Below, piece by piece: positions 5,329 to 5,480 of a stretch of 5,480 nt of DNA; the stretch's first letter is position 1; every line of letters begins with the position of its first letter. A program made the translations under genes and the position numbers. The notes below the pieces were generated by a model that worked only from the letters and a program-made list of their open reading frames with translations, was not told the DNA's origin and searched no databases. This DNA comes from JAVVFH01 sp032250585 (GTDB taxonomy: Bacteria > Pseudomonadota > Gammaproteobacteria > Xanthomonadales > SZUA-36), in NCBI GenBank assembly GCA_032250585.1, contig JAVVFH010000234.1:1-5480 (forward strand). Reading direction: 5' to 3'.

Positions 5329-5480
5329 ATGACCACGATCCGGAGTCGTCTGAATACCCGCTCGGAGGCGTTTGCGACCAACTCCGCCTACATGCGCGGG
5401 CTGGTCGAGGATCTTCAGCAGCAACTGGAACACATCAAGCAGGGTGGCGGGGAGGTATCCCAGGCCCGGCACGTGGCGCG
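5329..5480 (+). CDS. liuB: 3-Methylcrotonyl-CoA carboxylase, carboxyltransferase (beta) subunit, 5' end
   Basis: An ATG one base after the liuA stop opens a frame that stays open for 50 codons to the window edge. The N-terminus, with LNTRSEAF (8-15), MRGLVEDLQQQLEHIKQGGGE (22-42) and QARHVAR (45-51), matches the start of methylcrotonyl-CoA carboxylase carboxyltransferase subunits, which run to about 530-540 residues, so roughly 10% is present. With the biotin-carrying alpha subunit (LiuD, expected downstream) it converts 3-methylcrotonyl-CoA to 3-methylglutaconyl-CoA, the step after LiuA. The GAAGAGA at 5313-5319 inside liuA could serve as ribosome site; the near-overlap suggests translational coupling. 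Propionyl-CoA carboxylase beta is the main alternative but fits the leucine operon less well. The biotin-independent catalytic domain itself is outside the window. Confidence 0.88.
   Translation, partial: MTTIRSRLNTRSEAFATNSAYMRGLVEDLQQQLEHIKQGGGEVSQARHVA

Noticed and set aside
3996..5381. 461-codon open frame on the - strand
   Set aside because: It is antisense to liuR, liuA and the start of liuB, all clearly real, and its product shows no family motif.
1..5480. CRISPR array, tRNA/rRNA, insertion sequence or novel defence/mobile system
   Set aside because: No spaced direct repeats, no tRNA-like cloverleaf, no transposase or terminal repeats, and every coding region is assigned to a known metabolic, RNA-processing or regulatory family.

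Overview
This 5.5 kb window is high-GC bacterial DNA, densely coding and with every recognisable gene on the + strand. The combination of a bacterial-type PEP carboxylase, an RhlE-type RNA helicase and a leucine-catabolism (liu) operon headed by a MerR-family regulator points to a gammaproteobacterium. Alphaproteobacteria usually lack a MerR-type LiuR and betaproteobacteria tend to use other regulators. A REP-like hairpin before the liu operon also fits gammaproteobacteria (Pseudomonas/Xanthomonadaceae-like). The genus cannot be told from the sequence.

Layout. The window opens inside ppc (PEP carboxylase); only the C-terminal ~40% is present, and the first ~110 bases do not read cleanly in any frame. 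After an 80-base gap comes a CitE/HpcH-family CoA-ester lyase gene. Its best ribosome binding site serves an overlapping 15-codon frame rather than the lyase frame. A 207-base gap without a gene holds a probable promoter and a structured 5' leader for rhlE, a DEAD-box RNA helicase with all the usual motifs. A 103-base gap then holds a REP-like hairpin, a perfect 16-bp palindrome and a TATAAT -10 box. These precede liuR (MerR-type regulator), liuA (isovaleryl-CoA dehydrogenase) and the first 50 codons of liuB (3-methylcrotonyl-CoA carboxylase carboxyltransferase subunit), which runs off the end of the window.

How the genes work together. liuR-liuA-liuB is a textbook leucine/isovalerate degradation operon. 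LiuA oxidises isovaleryl-CoA to 3-methylcrotonyl-CoA, and LiuB with its biotin partner (expected downstream) carboxylates it. The palindrome in the liuR promoter is the natural candidate for the LiuR operator, giving autoregulation and control of the whole operon. ppc replenishes oxaloacetate and the CitE-like lyase probably cleaves a malyl/citramalyl-type CoA ester. Both belong to central carbon and acyl-CoA metabolism, but a functional link to the liu genes is only inference. I see no new defence system, mobile element, CRISPR array or RNA gene. The points worth a second look are regulatory (the palindrome, the leader ORF, the rhlE leader) and one possible sequence-quality or frameshift problem at the left end.
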